Positions 1 to 7,049 of a DNA stretch of 9,473 nt are shown here, one piece after another. How positions within the stretch are numbered: the first letter of the stretch is position 1; the number at the start of each line of letters is the position of its first letter. Where the stretch lies: assembly GCA_020201365.1 (NCBI GenBank), contig JAIVGV010000327.1, positions 1 to 9,473 of the forward strand. The letters are read 5' to 3'. The notes under the pieces are model-generated. The model saw nothing but the letters and a program-made list of their open reading frames with translations. It had not been told where the DNA came from and did not search any database. This stretch comes from Acidobacteriota bacterium. GTDB lineage: Bacteria; Acidobacteriota; Blastocatellia; Pyrinomonadales; Pyrinomonadaceae. The translations under genes and the position numbers were made by a program.

Positions 1-1319
1 CATACGTGCGCTGGACGGAGAACCGCAACATGGAGGAGTTCCTCCGCCTCGCCGCGACGGGACAACTCCAACTCGAACCGCTCGTGACGCACCGCTTCGC
101 GCTCGAAGACGCCGCGCGCGCTTACGAGACGATCATGAACCCGGCAGCGTCGAGCCTCGCCGTGCTGCTGCGCTACCCGGCGTCTGACGCCGCGAGCAAC
201 AACGGCGACGCGACGAGCAGCGACGGCGACGCCGCCAGCCCGTCGTTTACGCCGCGACGCCGCGTCGAAGTCTCTGGCGCGCCGCGCGCGACGACGACTC
301 GCCGCGCGCCGCATGATCTGCGCGTCGCGCTCGTCGGCGCGGGCAACATCGCGCGTTGGGCGCACGTGCCCGCGCTCAAGAAGTTTCCGGGCGCGCGGCT
401 CGAGGCTGTCTATTCGGCGAGCGGCGCGCGCGGCAAGAGCTACGCACGCCGCTTCGGCGCGAGCTATTGCGCGTCGGACTACGAAGAGATTTTGCGCGAC
501 GAGCACGTTGACGTGGTTCTCGTCGCGACGCGCAACCAGCACCACGCCGCGCAGTCGCTCGCCGCGCTCGAAGCCGGTAAGCACGTCTTCGTCGAAAAGC
601 CGATGGCGCTCACTCTCGAAGAGTGCCGCGCGCTCACGCGCGCCGTCGCCGCGGGCGGTAAACAACTCACCGTCGGCTTCAACCGCCGCTTCGCGCCGTT
701 CTACCGCGAGCTTAAAAAAGAACTCGCGCGCCGCGCCGGTCCCGCCGTCCTGAACTGCCGCGTCAACTCGCCCGGCATCTCCGGCTCGTACTGGATGGCT
801 GACCCGGCAATCGGCGGCGCGATCCTCGGCGAGGCAGTCCACTTCGTTGACCTGCTCTACTGGCTGCTCGACTCCGAGCCGGTCTCCGTCTTCGCGCAGA
901 GTCTCCCGACGGGCAAGGAGCACCCGGTCGGCGAGAACAACGTCGCCGCCGCCTTCCGCTTCGCGGACGGCTCGGTCGCGAGCCTCACCTACTGCACGGT
1001 CGGGAGCCAGACCTCCGCGGGCGAGCGCGTAGAGGCTTTCGCCGAAGGCTTAGGCGTCTCGACGGAAAACTTCAAGCGGCTCGACCTGTGCAAAGGAACC
1101 GCGCGCACGCGCTCGCGCTGGTGGGGCGACAAGGGCTACGACGAGCAGTTGGCGTCCTTCCTCGCGGCGCTCGGCGAAGGGCGCGAGCCAGAGGTGACCG
1201 TCGCGGACGGCGCGCGCGCCACGCTCGGCTGCCTAGCGATCCTTGAGTCCGCGCGCACCGGCGCGCCGCGCGAGATAGATTTAGAAACGATGAAGGATGA
1301 ACGCGGGACGATGAACTGA
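1..1319 (+). CDS. Bi-domain oxidoreductase: MDR (Zn-alcohol dehydrogenase-like) tail fused to Gfo/Idh/MocA domain, 5'-partial
   Basis: The gene enters from the left edge: the first whole codon is TAC at 3, and the GTG at 6 is an internal Val, not a start. Residue numbers below count from that codon. Residues 1-58 look like the C-terminal end of a medium-chain dehydrogenase (…FALEDAARAYE…, ending LLRYP). A low-complexity Ala/Ser/Asp/Gly/Arg linker covers about 59-103. A Rossmann fold follows, with LRVALVGAGNIARWAH (105-120) and dinucleotide-binding GAGNIA at 111-116. EKP, the Gfo/Idh/MocA signature, is at 197-199, and GEAVHFVDLLYWL (275-287) is in the C-terminal domain. The family comprises NAD(P)-dependent sugar oxidoreductases, and this fused form is common in polysaccharide clusters, so a role in nucleotide-sugar conversion is inferred; the substrate is unknown. 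The last ten codons (TMKDERGTMN) lie in a heptad repeat. The next gene begins 56 bp downstream. Confidence 0.92.
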   Translation, partial: YVRWTENRNMEEFLRLAATGQLQLEPLVTHRFALEDAARAYETIMNPAASSLAVLLRYPASDAASNNGDATSSDGDAASPSFTPRRRVEVSGAPRATTTRRAPHDLRVALVGAGNIARWAHVPALKKFPGARLEAVYSASGARGKSYARRFGASYCASDYEEILRDEHVDVVLVATRNQHHAAQSLAALEAGKHVFVEKPMALTLEECRALTRAVAAGGKQLTVGFNRRFAPFYRELKKELARRAGPAVLNCRVNSPGISGSYWMADPAIGGAILGEAVHFVDLLYWLLDSEPVSVFAQSLPTGKEHPVGENNVAAAFRFADGSVASLTYCTVGSQTSAGERVEAFAEGLGVSTENFKRLDLCKGTARTRSRWWGDKGYDEQLASFLAALGEGREPEVTVADGARATLGCLAILESARTGAPREIDLETMKDERGTMN

Positions 1320-1364
1320 AAGCCGACCACTTTTACTCCATCGTCCGCCGTTCCGACTTCATCG
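1288..1364. repeat. Heptad-periodic inverted repeat at the oxidoreductase/glycosyltransferase junction
   Basis: The left arm is four 7-mers: CGATGAA (1288-1294), GGATGAA (1295-1301), CGCGGGA (1302-1308) and CGATGAA (1309-1315). The right arm (1337-1364) reads TCCATCG, TCCGCCG, TTCCGAC, TTCATCG. Set against the reverse complement of the left arm, the heptads match 6/7, 5/7, 4/7 and 7/7, in exact register, around a 21-nt spacer (1316-1336). The left arm encodes residues 428-436 of the upstream oxidoreductase. The right arm ends 11 nt before the glycosyltransferase ATG. It resembles the short tandemly repeated repetitive (STRR) heptamers known from cyanobacteria, but its function is unknown. There is no T-run to suggest an intrinsic terminator. 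Confidence 0.7.
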
Positions 1365-1375
1365 TTCTCACCCCG

Positions 1376-2422
1376 ATGAGAGTCCTCCAACTCGGACCCT
1401 ACCCGCCGCCTTACGGCGGCGTTCAAGTGAACCTCGTCGCGATACGAAGGCTGTTGCTGCGGCGCGGTCACACGTGCGCCGTCGCCAACATCACGCGCCA
1501 CCGCAGGGCGGAGGGCGACGACATCTACTACCCCGAATCCGCCGCCCAACTGCTGCGGCTCGTTCGGCGGCTGCGCTACGACATCCTCCACCTGCACATC
1601 GGCGGCGCGGTGCCCCTCAGACTCGCCGCGCTCGCCTTCGCGTGCGCGACCGCCGGGCGAGGCAAGTCCGTGCTGACGTTTCATTCGGGCGGCTACCCGA
1701 ACTCGCCGCAGGGGCGCGCGGCTCGACCCGGCAGCGTGCGCGGCTTCGTCTTCCGCCGCTTCGACCGCATCATCGCCGTCAACCAGCAGATCGCCGAGAT
1801 GTTCGCCCGCTTCGGCGTCGGGCCCTCGCGCGTGCGCCTGATCGCGCCGCACGCTACGCCAGCGCCGCCCGCGGACGCCGCGCTCCCGCCGCAGCTCCGA
1901 AGTTTCTTCGACACGCACGATCCCGTCCTCGTCACCGTCGGACTACTAGAGCCGCACTACGACCTCGGCTTGCAGATCGACGCGCTCGGCGGCGTGCGCG
2001 AGCGGTTCGCGGGCGCGGGGCTGGTCATCGTCGGGTCGGGGAGTATCGAAGAGGAGTTGCGACGAAGGATCGCGGCGAAGCCCTACGCCGAGCACGTACT
2101 GCTCTGCGGCGACGTGCCGCACGATGCGACGCTGCGCTCCCTCGCCGAGGGCGACATCTTCCTGCGCACGACGCACTACGACGGCGACGCCATCTCCGTG
2201 CGCGAGGCGCTGCACGCCGGCACCCCCGTCATCGCCACCGACAACGGGATGCGCCCCGCGGGCGTCCACCTGATCCCCGTCGGGGATCGAACGGCGCTCG
2301 TCGCGTCCGTCGAGGCGCGACTCAGAGAGCCCCGCGCGGCGCGCGACGGACGGGAGGGCGAGACCGGCGAAGAGAACATCGCCGCCGTGCTCCGACTCTA
2401 CGAGGAGCTACTGCGCCGCTGA
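1376..2422 (+). CDS. GT4-type (GT-B fold) glycosyltransferase, family 1/4
   Basis: This 348-residue protein starts MRVLQLGPYPPPYGGVQVN, the N-terminal strand and Gly-Gly loop (GG at 14-15) of GT-B glycosyltransferases that use nucleotide-diphosphate sugars. The N-terminal domain contains LHLHIG (71-76) and TFHSGG (101-106). The C-terminal domain starts near 183 with VLVTVGLL, then LVIVGSGSIEEEL (216-228). The acceptor/donor loop TTHYDGDAISVREALHAGTP (265-284) is the EX7E region, but the first acidic residue is Asp269 rather than Glu, with Glu277 second. No signal peptide or membrane span is seen, so it probably acts on the cytoplasmic face of the inner membrane, adding a sugar to a lipid-linked repeat unit. 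ATG 1376 is the first start codon after the oxidoreductase stop in this frame, and the ribosome site is weak. Donor and acceptor cannot be told from sequence. Confidence 0.9.
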   Translation: MRVLQLGPYPPPYGGVQVNLVAIRRLLLRRGHTCAVANITRHRRAEGDDIYYPESAAQLLRLVRRLRYDILHLHIGGAVPLRLAALAFACATAGRGKSVLTFHSGGYPNSPQGRAARPGSVRGFVFRRFDRIIAVNQQIAEMFARFGVGPSRVRLIAPHATPAPPADAALPPQLRSFFDTHDPVLVTVGLLEPHYDLGLQIDALGGVRERFAGAGLVIVGSGSIEEELRRRIAAKPYAEHVLLCGDVPHDATLRSLAEGDIFLRTTHYDGDAISVREALHAGTPVIATDNGMRPAGVHLIPVGDRTALVASVEARLREPRAARDGREGETGEENIAAVLRLYEELLRR

Positions 2423-2447
2423 CAACGACGGGCGGGGAAGAACGGGG

Positions 2448-2506
2448 CGATTGGGCGTTTACGCTCCGCGCGGCGCGAAAGCCGTTGCCGACGCCGCGCG
2501 CAATCG
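2448..2506. other. GC-rich interrupted inverted repeat between glycosyltransferase and exosortase genes
   Basis: A perfect 9-bp stem pairs CGCGCGGCG (2467-2475) with CGCCGCGCG (2492-2500) around a 16-nt loop. Directly beyond the right arm, CAATCG (2501-2506) pairs with CGATTG (2448-2453), leaving a 13-nt bulge on the left side only. The structure fills much of the 139-bp gap and ends exactly where the candidate -10 box begins. It could be an RNA hairpin ending the upstream transcript, although no T-run follows, or a protein-binding site. In DNA this GC-rich, chance pairing cannot be excluded. Confidence 0.35.
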
Positions 2507-2512
2507 GCTAAT
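2485..2512 (+). promoter_or_regulatory. Candidate sigma-70-type promoter before the exosortase gene
   Basis: TTGCCG (2485-2490) and GCTAAT (2507-2512), separated by 16 bp, each match 4 of 6 bases of the consensus -35 and -10. This is one of the few AT-containing patches in the gap and lies 49 bp before the exosortase ATG. A similar string occurs before the TPR gene (CGGCTAATCTCTT here, CGGTTAGAATCTTT there). Proposed from sequence only. Confidence 0.3.
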
Positions 2513-2561
2513 CTCTTCCGAGCGAGTCCGTCCGACCGCCGCCTCGCCCCGAACGTAAGCC

Positions 2562-3671
2562 ATGGAACAGACCCCCACGCGAAGCCTTTTGCGACCCGCC
2601 CTCGTCGTCGCCGCGGTCGCGTTCGCCTACTGGGGCGTCGTCGCCAAGCTCGGGCGCGTCTGGTGGGAGGACGAAAACTACTCGCACGGTCTGCTCATCC
2701 CGCTCATCATCGGCTACATCCTCTGGACCGAGCGCGACGCGCTCGCGCGCGCCGTGCGACGACCGTCGCTCGCGTGGGGAGTCGCCTTCGTCGTCTCGGC
2801 GCTGTTCGCGCTGTGGGCTGGGACGGCGGGCGCGGAGCTGTTCGTGCAGCGCACTTCGCTCGTCGTGCTCTGCGCCGGGCTCGTCGTCTATTTCTTCGGC
2901 TTCGCGCTGCTGCGCCGCGCCGCCGTGCCGCTCGTGCTGCTGCTGCTCGCGATCCCGATCCCGGCGATCATCTTCAACAAGATCGCCTTCCCGCTCCAGC
3001 TCTTCGCCTCGCGCTGCGCCGTCGCCTCGATGCAGCTTCTCGACATCCCGGTGCTGCGCGAGGGCAACGTCATCGAGCTGATGCCGCTCGATTCGACGAC
3101 GACGAAAAAACTCGAAGTCGTCGAGGCGTGCAGCGGCATCCGTTCCTTGATGACGCTCGTCACGCTCGCCGTCGTCTTCGCCTACTTCACGTACCCGAGG
3201 GACGGCGCGCGGCGCGGCGGCGACACCAGCACGGGCGAAGGCGACTCGCCTCGCGGTCGCTTCGCGTGGCTCAAATCATACGGCGCGTGGCGCTCCATCC
3301 TGCTCGTCGCCGCCGCCGTGCCCATCGCGATCATCACGAACGCGGCGCGCGTCAGCGGCACCGGCGTCCTCGCGCGCTACTACGGCACGCGCGTCGCCGA
3401 CGGCTTCTTCCACGAGTTTTCGGGCTGGGTCGTGTACGTCGCAGCCTTCCTCCTGCTCTTCGCCTTCGCGTGGCTGCTCGACCGCGTGGCGCTACGCAAG
3501 CGGCGACGCGCGCGGCGCGAAGGGGCGAAGGCGCGCGCGGCGGCGAGGGCTGATCGCGAGGCGCTTTCAAAGACGGCGGCGCGCGAGACCGCTCCGACGA
3601 CGCCGCCGCGCGGCGAACGCGTGCCCGAGTCGCCCGGCGAGGCGGAGGTCGTCGCGGAGACCGCGCAGTAA
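2562..3671 (+). CDS. xrt: Exosortase (EpsH/XrtA-like transpeptidase of the inner membrane)
   Basis: This 369-residue polytopic protein belongs to the exosortase/archaeosortase family, which cleaves C-terminal sorting tags (PEP-CTERM type) of exported proteins and is linked to exopolysaccharide loci. Visible family marks are the N-terminal YSHGLLIPLI (40-49), catalytic Cys190 in EACSGIRSLM, Arg263 in NAARVSGTG and His284 in FFHEFSGWVVY. About eight hydrophobic segments can be seen (near 11-27, 43-57, 70-86, 97-116, 121-137, 195-210, 243-261, 287-307). Between the helices after Cys190 and before Arg263 is a hydrophilic loop of about 30 residues (212-241) that looks longer than usual. A charged tail of about 58 residues follows the last helix, rich in Arg/Lys and then Pro/Glu. 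Both should be cytoplasmic by the positive-inside rule. Start: ATG 2562, just before the first hydrophobic segment. epsI follows after 9 bp, so the two are probably co-transcribed. Which Xrt subtype it is cannot be decided here. Confidence 0.93.
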   Translation: MEQTPTRSLLRPALVVAAVAFAYWGVVAKLGRVWWEDENYSHGLLIPLIIGYILWTERDALARAVRRPSLAWGVAFVVSALFALWAGTAGAELFVQRTSLVVLCAGLVVYFFGFALLRRAAVPLVLLLLAIPIPAIIFNKIAFPLQLFASRCAVASMQLLDIPVLREGNVIELMPLDSTTTKKLEVVEACSGIRSLMTLVTLAVVFAYFTYPRDGARRGGDTSTGEGDSPRGRFAWLKSYGAWRSILLVAAAVPIAIITNAARVSGTGVLARYYGTRVADGFFHEFSGWVVYVAAFLLLFAFAWLLDRVALRKRRRARREGAKARAAARADREALSKTAARETAPTTPPRGERVPESPGEAEVVAETAQ

Positions 3672-3680
3672 TTTCTCAAG

Positions 3681-4331
3681 ATGCGTTCAGGCGGTTGGCA
3701 CTTCTGGGCGATGCTCGCGCTGCTCCTGTTCGGCGGCGCGGTCGTCAACGTGTGGGAGCGCGCGGGCGAGGCGCACGTCGAGCGCCGACAGCTCGCCGAG
3801 TTCCCGTCGCGGCTCGGCGAGTGGAGCCAGCGCGGCGCGGACGCGCGCTTCACGCCCGACGTCGAGGCGGTGCTGCGCGCCGACGACTACCTCTCGCGCG
3901 ACTACGCGCTGCCCGACGGTCGCGCGGCGAACTTCTACGTCGGCTACTACGCCACGCAGCGCAACGGCGCGACCTACCACAGCCCGCTCAACTGCCTGCC
4001 CGGCAGCGGCTGGACGATGCGCGACGGCGCGCTCGTCCACGTCACGCCCGCCGGGGGCGGCAAGCCCTTCGAGGCGAACCGCTACATCGTCGAGAACGGC
4101 GACGACCGTCAGCTTCTGATCTACTGGTATCAGGGGCGCGGTCGCGCCGTGGCGAGCGAATACTGGGGGAAGATTTACACCGTGCTCGACAGCCTCGAGC
4201 GCCGCCGCTCCGACGGCGCGATGGTGCGCGTGATGGTGCCCTTCCGCGGCGACGAGGGGGCGGCGCTCAGAACCGCCGAAGACCTCGCCGCCCAAGCCGC
4301 GCCGCACTTGTCCGCCTTCGTACCCGACTGA
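3681..4331 (+). CDS. epsI: Exosortase-associated protein EpsI
   Basis: This 216-residue protein has one N-terminal membrane anchor (about 8-24) followed by an exported domain. Family marks are ANFYVGYYATQR (83-94), the conserved YHSPLNCLPGSGW (99-111) with His100 and Cys105, LLIYWYQGRGR (145-155) and YWGKIYTVLDSL (161-172). EpsI occurs beside or fused to the C-terminus of exosortases in exopolysaccharide loci; its exact biochemical job is not established. Here it is a separate gene 9 bp after the exosortase stop, with only a weak ribosome site (CTCAAG). Length fits the family, and nothing looks truncated. It probably works with the exosortase at the periplasmic face of the inner membrane. Confidence 0.92.
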   Translation: MRSGGWHFWAMLALLLFGGAVVNVWERAGEAHVERRQLAEFPSRLGEWSQRGADARFTPDVEAVLRADDYLSRDYALPDGRAANFYVGYYATQRNGATYHSPLNCLPGSGWTMRDGALVHVTPAGGGKPFEANRYIVENGDDRQLLIYWYQGRGRAVASEYWGKIYTVLDSLERRRSDGAMVRVMVPFRGDEGAALRTAEDLAAQAAPHLSAFVPD

Positions 4332-4382
4332 GAAAAGGCGGTCTCGCCAAGAAATGGCTGGCGCGCCCCGCTCTCGGTCGGT

Positions 4383-4388
4383 TAGAAT
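4383..4388 (+). promoter_or_regulatory. Candidate -10 element (TAGAAT) before the TPR lipoprotein gene
   Basis: TAGAAT matches 5 of 6 bases of the consensus -10 and stands out in GC-rich sequence 51 bp after the epsI stop. No convincing -35 is seen: TGGCTG at 4355 and CTGGCG at 4358 are both too far upstream. If it is used, transcription would start near 4395 and give a 5' leader of about 215 nt. The flanking sequence resembles the candidate promoter at 2507. Confidence 0.3.
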
Positions 4389-4396
4389 CTTTCGTA

Positions 4397-4542
4397 GTCG
4401 CCCCCGAGCGACCCCCGATCCAGAACCGGAACAAACAGACGATTCAGAGTTTCTCTTGCCACGGAGACTCTTGCCGGTCGCCTTCAGGCGACGGCACTTT
4501 TGAAAGGGAAGAAGACTTAGAAGCGACCCCCGCCGAGGTCGC
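4397..4542 (+). promoter_or_regulatory. Multi-hairpin 5' leader candidate of the TPR lipoprotein gene
   Basis: The 280-bp gap holds no gene but four consecutive potential hairpins. H1 is GTCGC (4397-4401)/GCGAC (4408-4412). H2 is AGAGTTTC (4446-4453)/GAGACTCT (4464-4471), with one G-U pair. H3 is GCC-g-GTCGCCT (4473-4483)/AGGCGACGGC (4486-4495), ten pairs with one bulged G, followed by ACTTTT. H4 is GCGACC (4523-4528)/GGTCGC (4537-4542). The H1, H3 and H4 arms share GTCGC/GCGAC, so they could also pair with each other as mutually exclusive folds. CTCTTGCC is repeated at 4453 and 4468, and GCGACCCCCG at 4408 and 4523. No known riboswitch core, including the GEMM c-di-GMP type, is recognised. 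H3 with its short T-run could be an attenuator or the terminator of the upstream unit. Confidence 0.4.
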
Positions 4543-4611
4543 CGCCGCGCGAGCCGTTGCCCCGGAGCGCGCCGCGGCGAGGCGGGGAGAGTCAGGGAGT
4601 TTTCCTAAAAC

Positions 4612-7047
4612 ATGAACCACAGTGAGTGCCAACGCTCCGGCGCACGCCGGGGTCTGCTGTTCATCCTCTTCGCCGCCGCGCTCGCGCTCGTCGCCGTCAC
4701 CTCAGCCTGCAAAGACCCCGCGAAGGCTAAAGCCGAACACCTCAGCCGCGGCGAGGCTTACCTCAAAGACAAAAAATACCAAGAGGCGTCGCTCGAGTTC
4801 CGCAACGCCGTCCAGATAGACGACCGCTCGGCGCCGGCGCACTGGGGCTTGGCGCGCGCCTACGAGGGCATGGGCGACTTCGCCCACGCCGTCGAGGAGA
4901 TGCAGCGCACCGCCCAGCTCGACCAGAACAACCTCGACGCGCGCACCCGCCTCGGCAACATGTTCATCGTCGCCTACAAGGCGACGAAGGACGCGCGCTG
5001 GAAGGACGAGGCGACCAAGCTCGAAGAGGAAGTCCTGCAGCGCGACCCGAACAACATCGAGGGGAACATCCTCAAGGGCACGATCCTCTACGCGAACGGC
5101 GATCGTGCGGGCGCGCTCGCGGCACTCACCCACGCCGTCGAGCTGAACCCGCAGCGCGTCGAGTCGCTGATGAGCCTCGCGCTCTACTACCGACAGGAGC
5201 GCGACGCGGCGAAGGCTGACGAGACCTACCGGCGCGCGCTCGCCGCCGACGACAAGTCTTCGCTCGCGCACCTCGAATACGGTCGCTTCTTCATGGAGCA
5301 GAACCAGCCCGACCGCGCCGAGGAGCAGTTCCGCCGCGCCGTCGAGGTTGACCCGCAGGATCGCGAGCCGCACCGCACGCTCGTCAGCTTCTACATCGCG
5401 CGCCGCCAGCTCGACCGCGCCGAGCAGGCCGCGCGCGACCTCGCCGCGTTAGACTCCGGCAAGCCCGAAGGCACCGCCGTCATGGCGGACTTCTACTCGC
5501 AGATCGGTCGCACCGACGACGCCGTCCGCGCCTTCCAGGAGACCGTCAGCAAGTTCCCCGACTACACGACGGCGCGCTACCGCCTCGGCGAGCTGATGCT
5601 CGCCAAGGGCGACAACGCGGGCGCGTTAGAGCAGGCGCAGGCGGTCTTGAACAAGAACCCGAACGACCGGCAGGCGCTGCTGCTGCGCGCGCGCGTCAGC
5701 GAGAGCAAGGGCGACGCGAAGCAGGCGGTCGAGGACTTGAAGCAGGTCTTGAAGCAGGAGCCGCGCGATCAAGCCGGGCTCTACTACATGGCTGACGCGA
5801 ACCTGCGCCTGAACCAGATCGAGCAGGCGCGCGTCTTCGTCTCCGATCTCGAAAAGTATTACCCCGACTACGTCCCGGCGAAGCTCCTCCAAGTCCAGAT
5901 CAACCTCGCCGCGGGCGACTGGCAGACGGCGCTGCGGCAGTCCGGCGATCTCGTTGACAAGCTCAACAAGGCGACGCCCTCCGGGGCGGTCACGCCCGAA
6001 ATGTTCAACGAGCTGAAGGCGCACGCGCTCACCGCCCGCGCCACCGCCGAGATGCAGTTGAAGAACGCGGACGCCGCGCGCGTGGACTACTCCGCCGCGC
6101 GCGATCTGCTGCCGAACTCGCCCGCGTCCTACACGAACCTCGCGGCGGTCGCCGGGGTCGAGGGCAAGCGCGACGAGGCGATGCGCTTCTTCGAGCTGGC
6201 GCTCCAGGTTGACCCGACGAACTTCGAAGCTTTGAACGGCATCGCCAGCCTCTACGACTCGCAGGGCGAGTTCGACAAGGCGCACGCGCGCGTGGATCAG
6301 GCGCTCGCGCAGAAGGACAGCGCGCCGCTCCATTTCCTGAAGGCGCAGATTTACGGCGCGCAGGGCGGGGCGGCTGCCAAGCAGGGCAACAACGATCTCA
6401 AAAACCAGCTCGCCAAGAGCGCCGAGGACGAGCTGCGCAAAGCCATCGCCCTCGACCCGACCTTCGTCCCGGCGTTCAACGCGCTCGCCGCGCTCTTCAT
6501 CAACACGGATCAGAAGGATCGCGCCGTCGCCGAGCTTCACGACTGGTCTGCGAAGCGACCCGACGACGCGTCGCCCTACGTCCTGATCGGCATGGTCGAG
6601 GACGCGCGCCACAACTACGACGCGGCGGACGACGCCTACCGCAAGGCGCTCGCTTTGCAGCAGGACAACATCTTCGCCGCCAACAACCTCGCCTGGAACT
6701 ACGCCGAGTACGGCAAGGGAAACTTGGACGAGGCGATGCGGCTCGCGCAGGGCGTCGTGCAGAACCGCCCCGAGGAGCCGGGCTTCGCCGACACCCTCGG
6801 CTGGGTCTATTACAAGAAGGGGCTCTACGCGGCGGCGGTCGAGCAGTTGCAGAAAGCCGTCGCGAAGACGCAAGCGGCGGGCGCCGACAGCGCCGTCTAT
6901 CGCCTCCACTTGGGGCAGGCGCTCGCCGCCACCGGGCGCAAGGCGGAGGCGCGCCAGCAGCTCCAGCAGGCTCTGAACGCCAGCAGCCACGGCTTGACGC
7001 CCGAACAGATCGCCGAGGCGCGGCGCACGCTCGACACTTTGGGATGA
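4612..7047 (+). CDS. Large TPR-repeat lipoprotein, PrsT-like, of the exosortase/EPS locus
   Basis: This 811-residue protein begins with a basic n-region (RSGARR), a hydrophobic stretch (about 14-29) and TSAC at 30-33. That suggests a lipoprotein cleaved before Cys33, although Thr at -3 is less usual than Leu or Val. Lys at +2 argues for outer-membrane sorting rather than inner-membrane retention. From about 39 to the end it is almost wholly helical tetratricopeptide repeats, for example EHLSRGEAYLKDKKYQEASL near the start and ADTLGWVYYKKGLYAAAVEQ near 725. There is room for roughly 18-22 repeats. TPR arrays are protein-protein scaffolds, and a long TPR protein at this position is typical of exosortase loci (the PrsT type). 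A scaffold or export role in the periplasm is inferred. ATG 4612 is preceded by AGGGAG (4594-4599) with a longish 12-nt spacing. Confidence 0.9.
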   Translation: MNHSECQRSGARRGLLFILFAAALALVAVTSACKDPAKAKAEHLSRGEAYLKDKKYQEASLEFRNAVQIDDRSAPAHWGLARAYEGMGDFAHAVEEMQRTAQLDQNNLDARTRLGNMFIVAYKATKDARWKDEATKLEEEVLQRDPNNIEGNILKGTILYANGDRAGALAALTHAVELNPQRVESLMSLALYYRQERDAAKADETYRRALAADDKSSLAHLEYGRFFMEQNQPDRAEEQFRRAVEVDPQDREPHRTLVSFYIARRQLDRAEQAARDLAALDSGKPEGTAVMADFYSQIGRTDDAVRAFQETVSKFPDYTTARYRLGELMLAKGDNAGALEQAQAVLNKNPNDRQALLLRARVSESKGDAKQAVEDLKQVLKQEPRDQAGLYYMADANLRLNQIEQARVFVSDLEKYYPDYVPAKLLQVQINLAAGDWQTALRQSGDLVDKLNKATPSGAVTPEMFNELKAHALTARATAEMQLKNADAARVDYSAARDLLPNSPASYTNLAAVAGVEGKRDEAMRFFELALQVDPTNFEALNGIASLYDSQGEFDKAHARVDQALAQKDSAPLHFLKAQIYGAQGGAAAKQGNNDLKNQLAKSAEDELRKAIALDPTFVPAFNALAALFINTDQKDRAVAELHDWSAKRPDDASPYVLIGMVEDARHNYDAADDAYRKALALQQDNIFAANNLAWNYAEYGKGNLDEAMRLAQGVVQNRPEEPGFADTLGWVYYKKGLYAAAVEQLQKAVAKTQAAGADSAVYRLHLGQALAATGRKAEARQQLQQALNASSHGLTPEQIAEARRTLDTLG

Positions 7048-7049
7048 TT

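Noticed and set aside
1136..1918. Minus-strand frame across the oxidoreductase/glycosyltransferase junction
   Set aside because: It crosses two well-supported + strand genes and includes the heptad repeat; its composition is that of an antisense shadow.
3695..3710. TTGGCAC…GGGC string resembling a sigma-54 promoter, attractive because some EPS loci use sigma-54
   Set aside because: The GG-to-GC spacing is 11 rather than 12, the TTGC half is missing, and it lies inside epsI coding sequence.
4397..4542. c-di-GMP (GEMM) or other known riboswitch in the TPR gene leader
   Set aside because: I could not find the conserved core strings of any class I know; it is kept only as an unclassified structured leader.
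3695..4615. Second + strand frame overlapping epsI and the gap
   Set aside because: Ala/Arg-rich out-of-frame shadow of epsI that runs on through the non-coding gap. It shows no domain, and epsI carries the family motifs.
5626..6990. Long minus-strand open frame opposite the TPR gene
   Set aside because: Its sequence is rich in Arg, Leu, Val and Glu and mirrors the codon pattern of the TPR gene. The TPR and lipoprotein signals on the + strand are clear, and long antisense frames are expected at this G+C.
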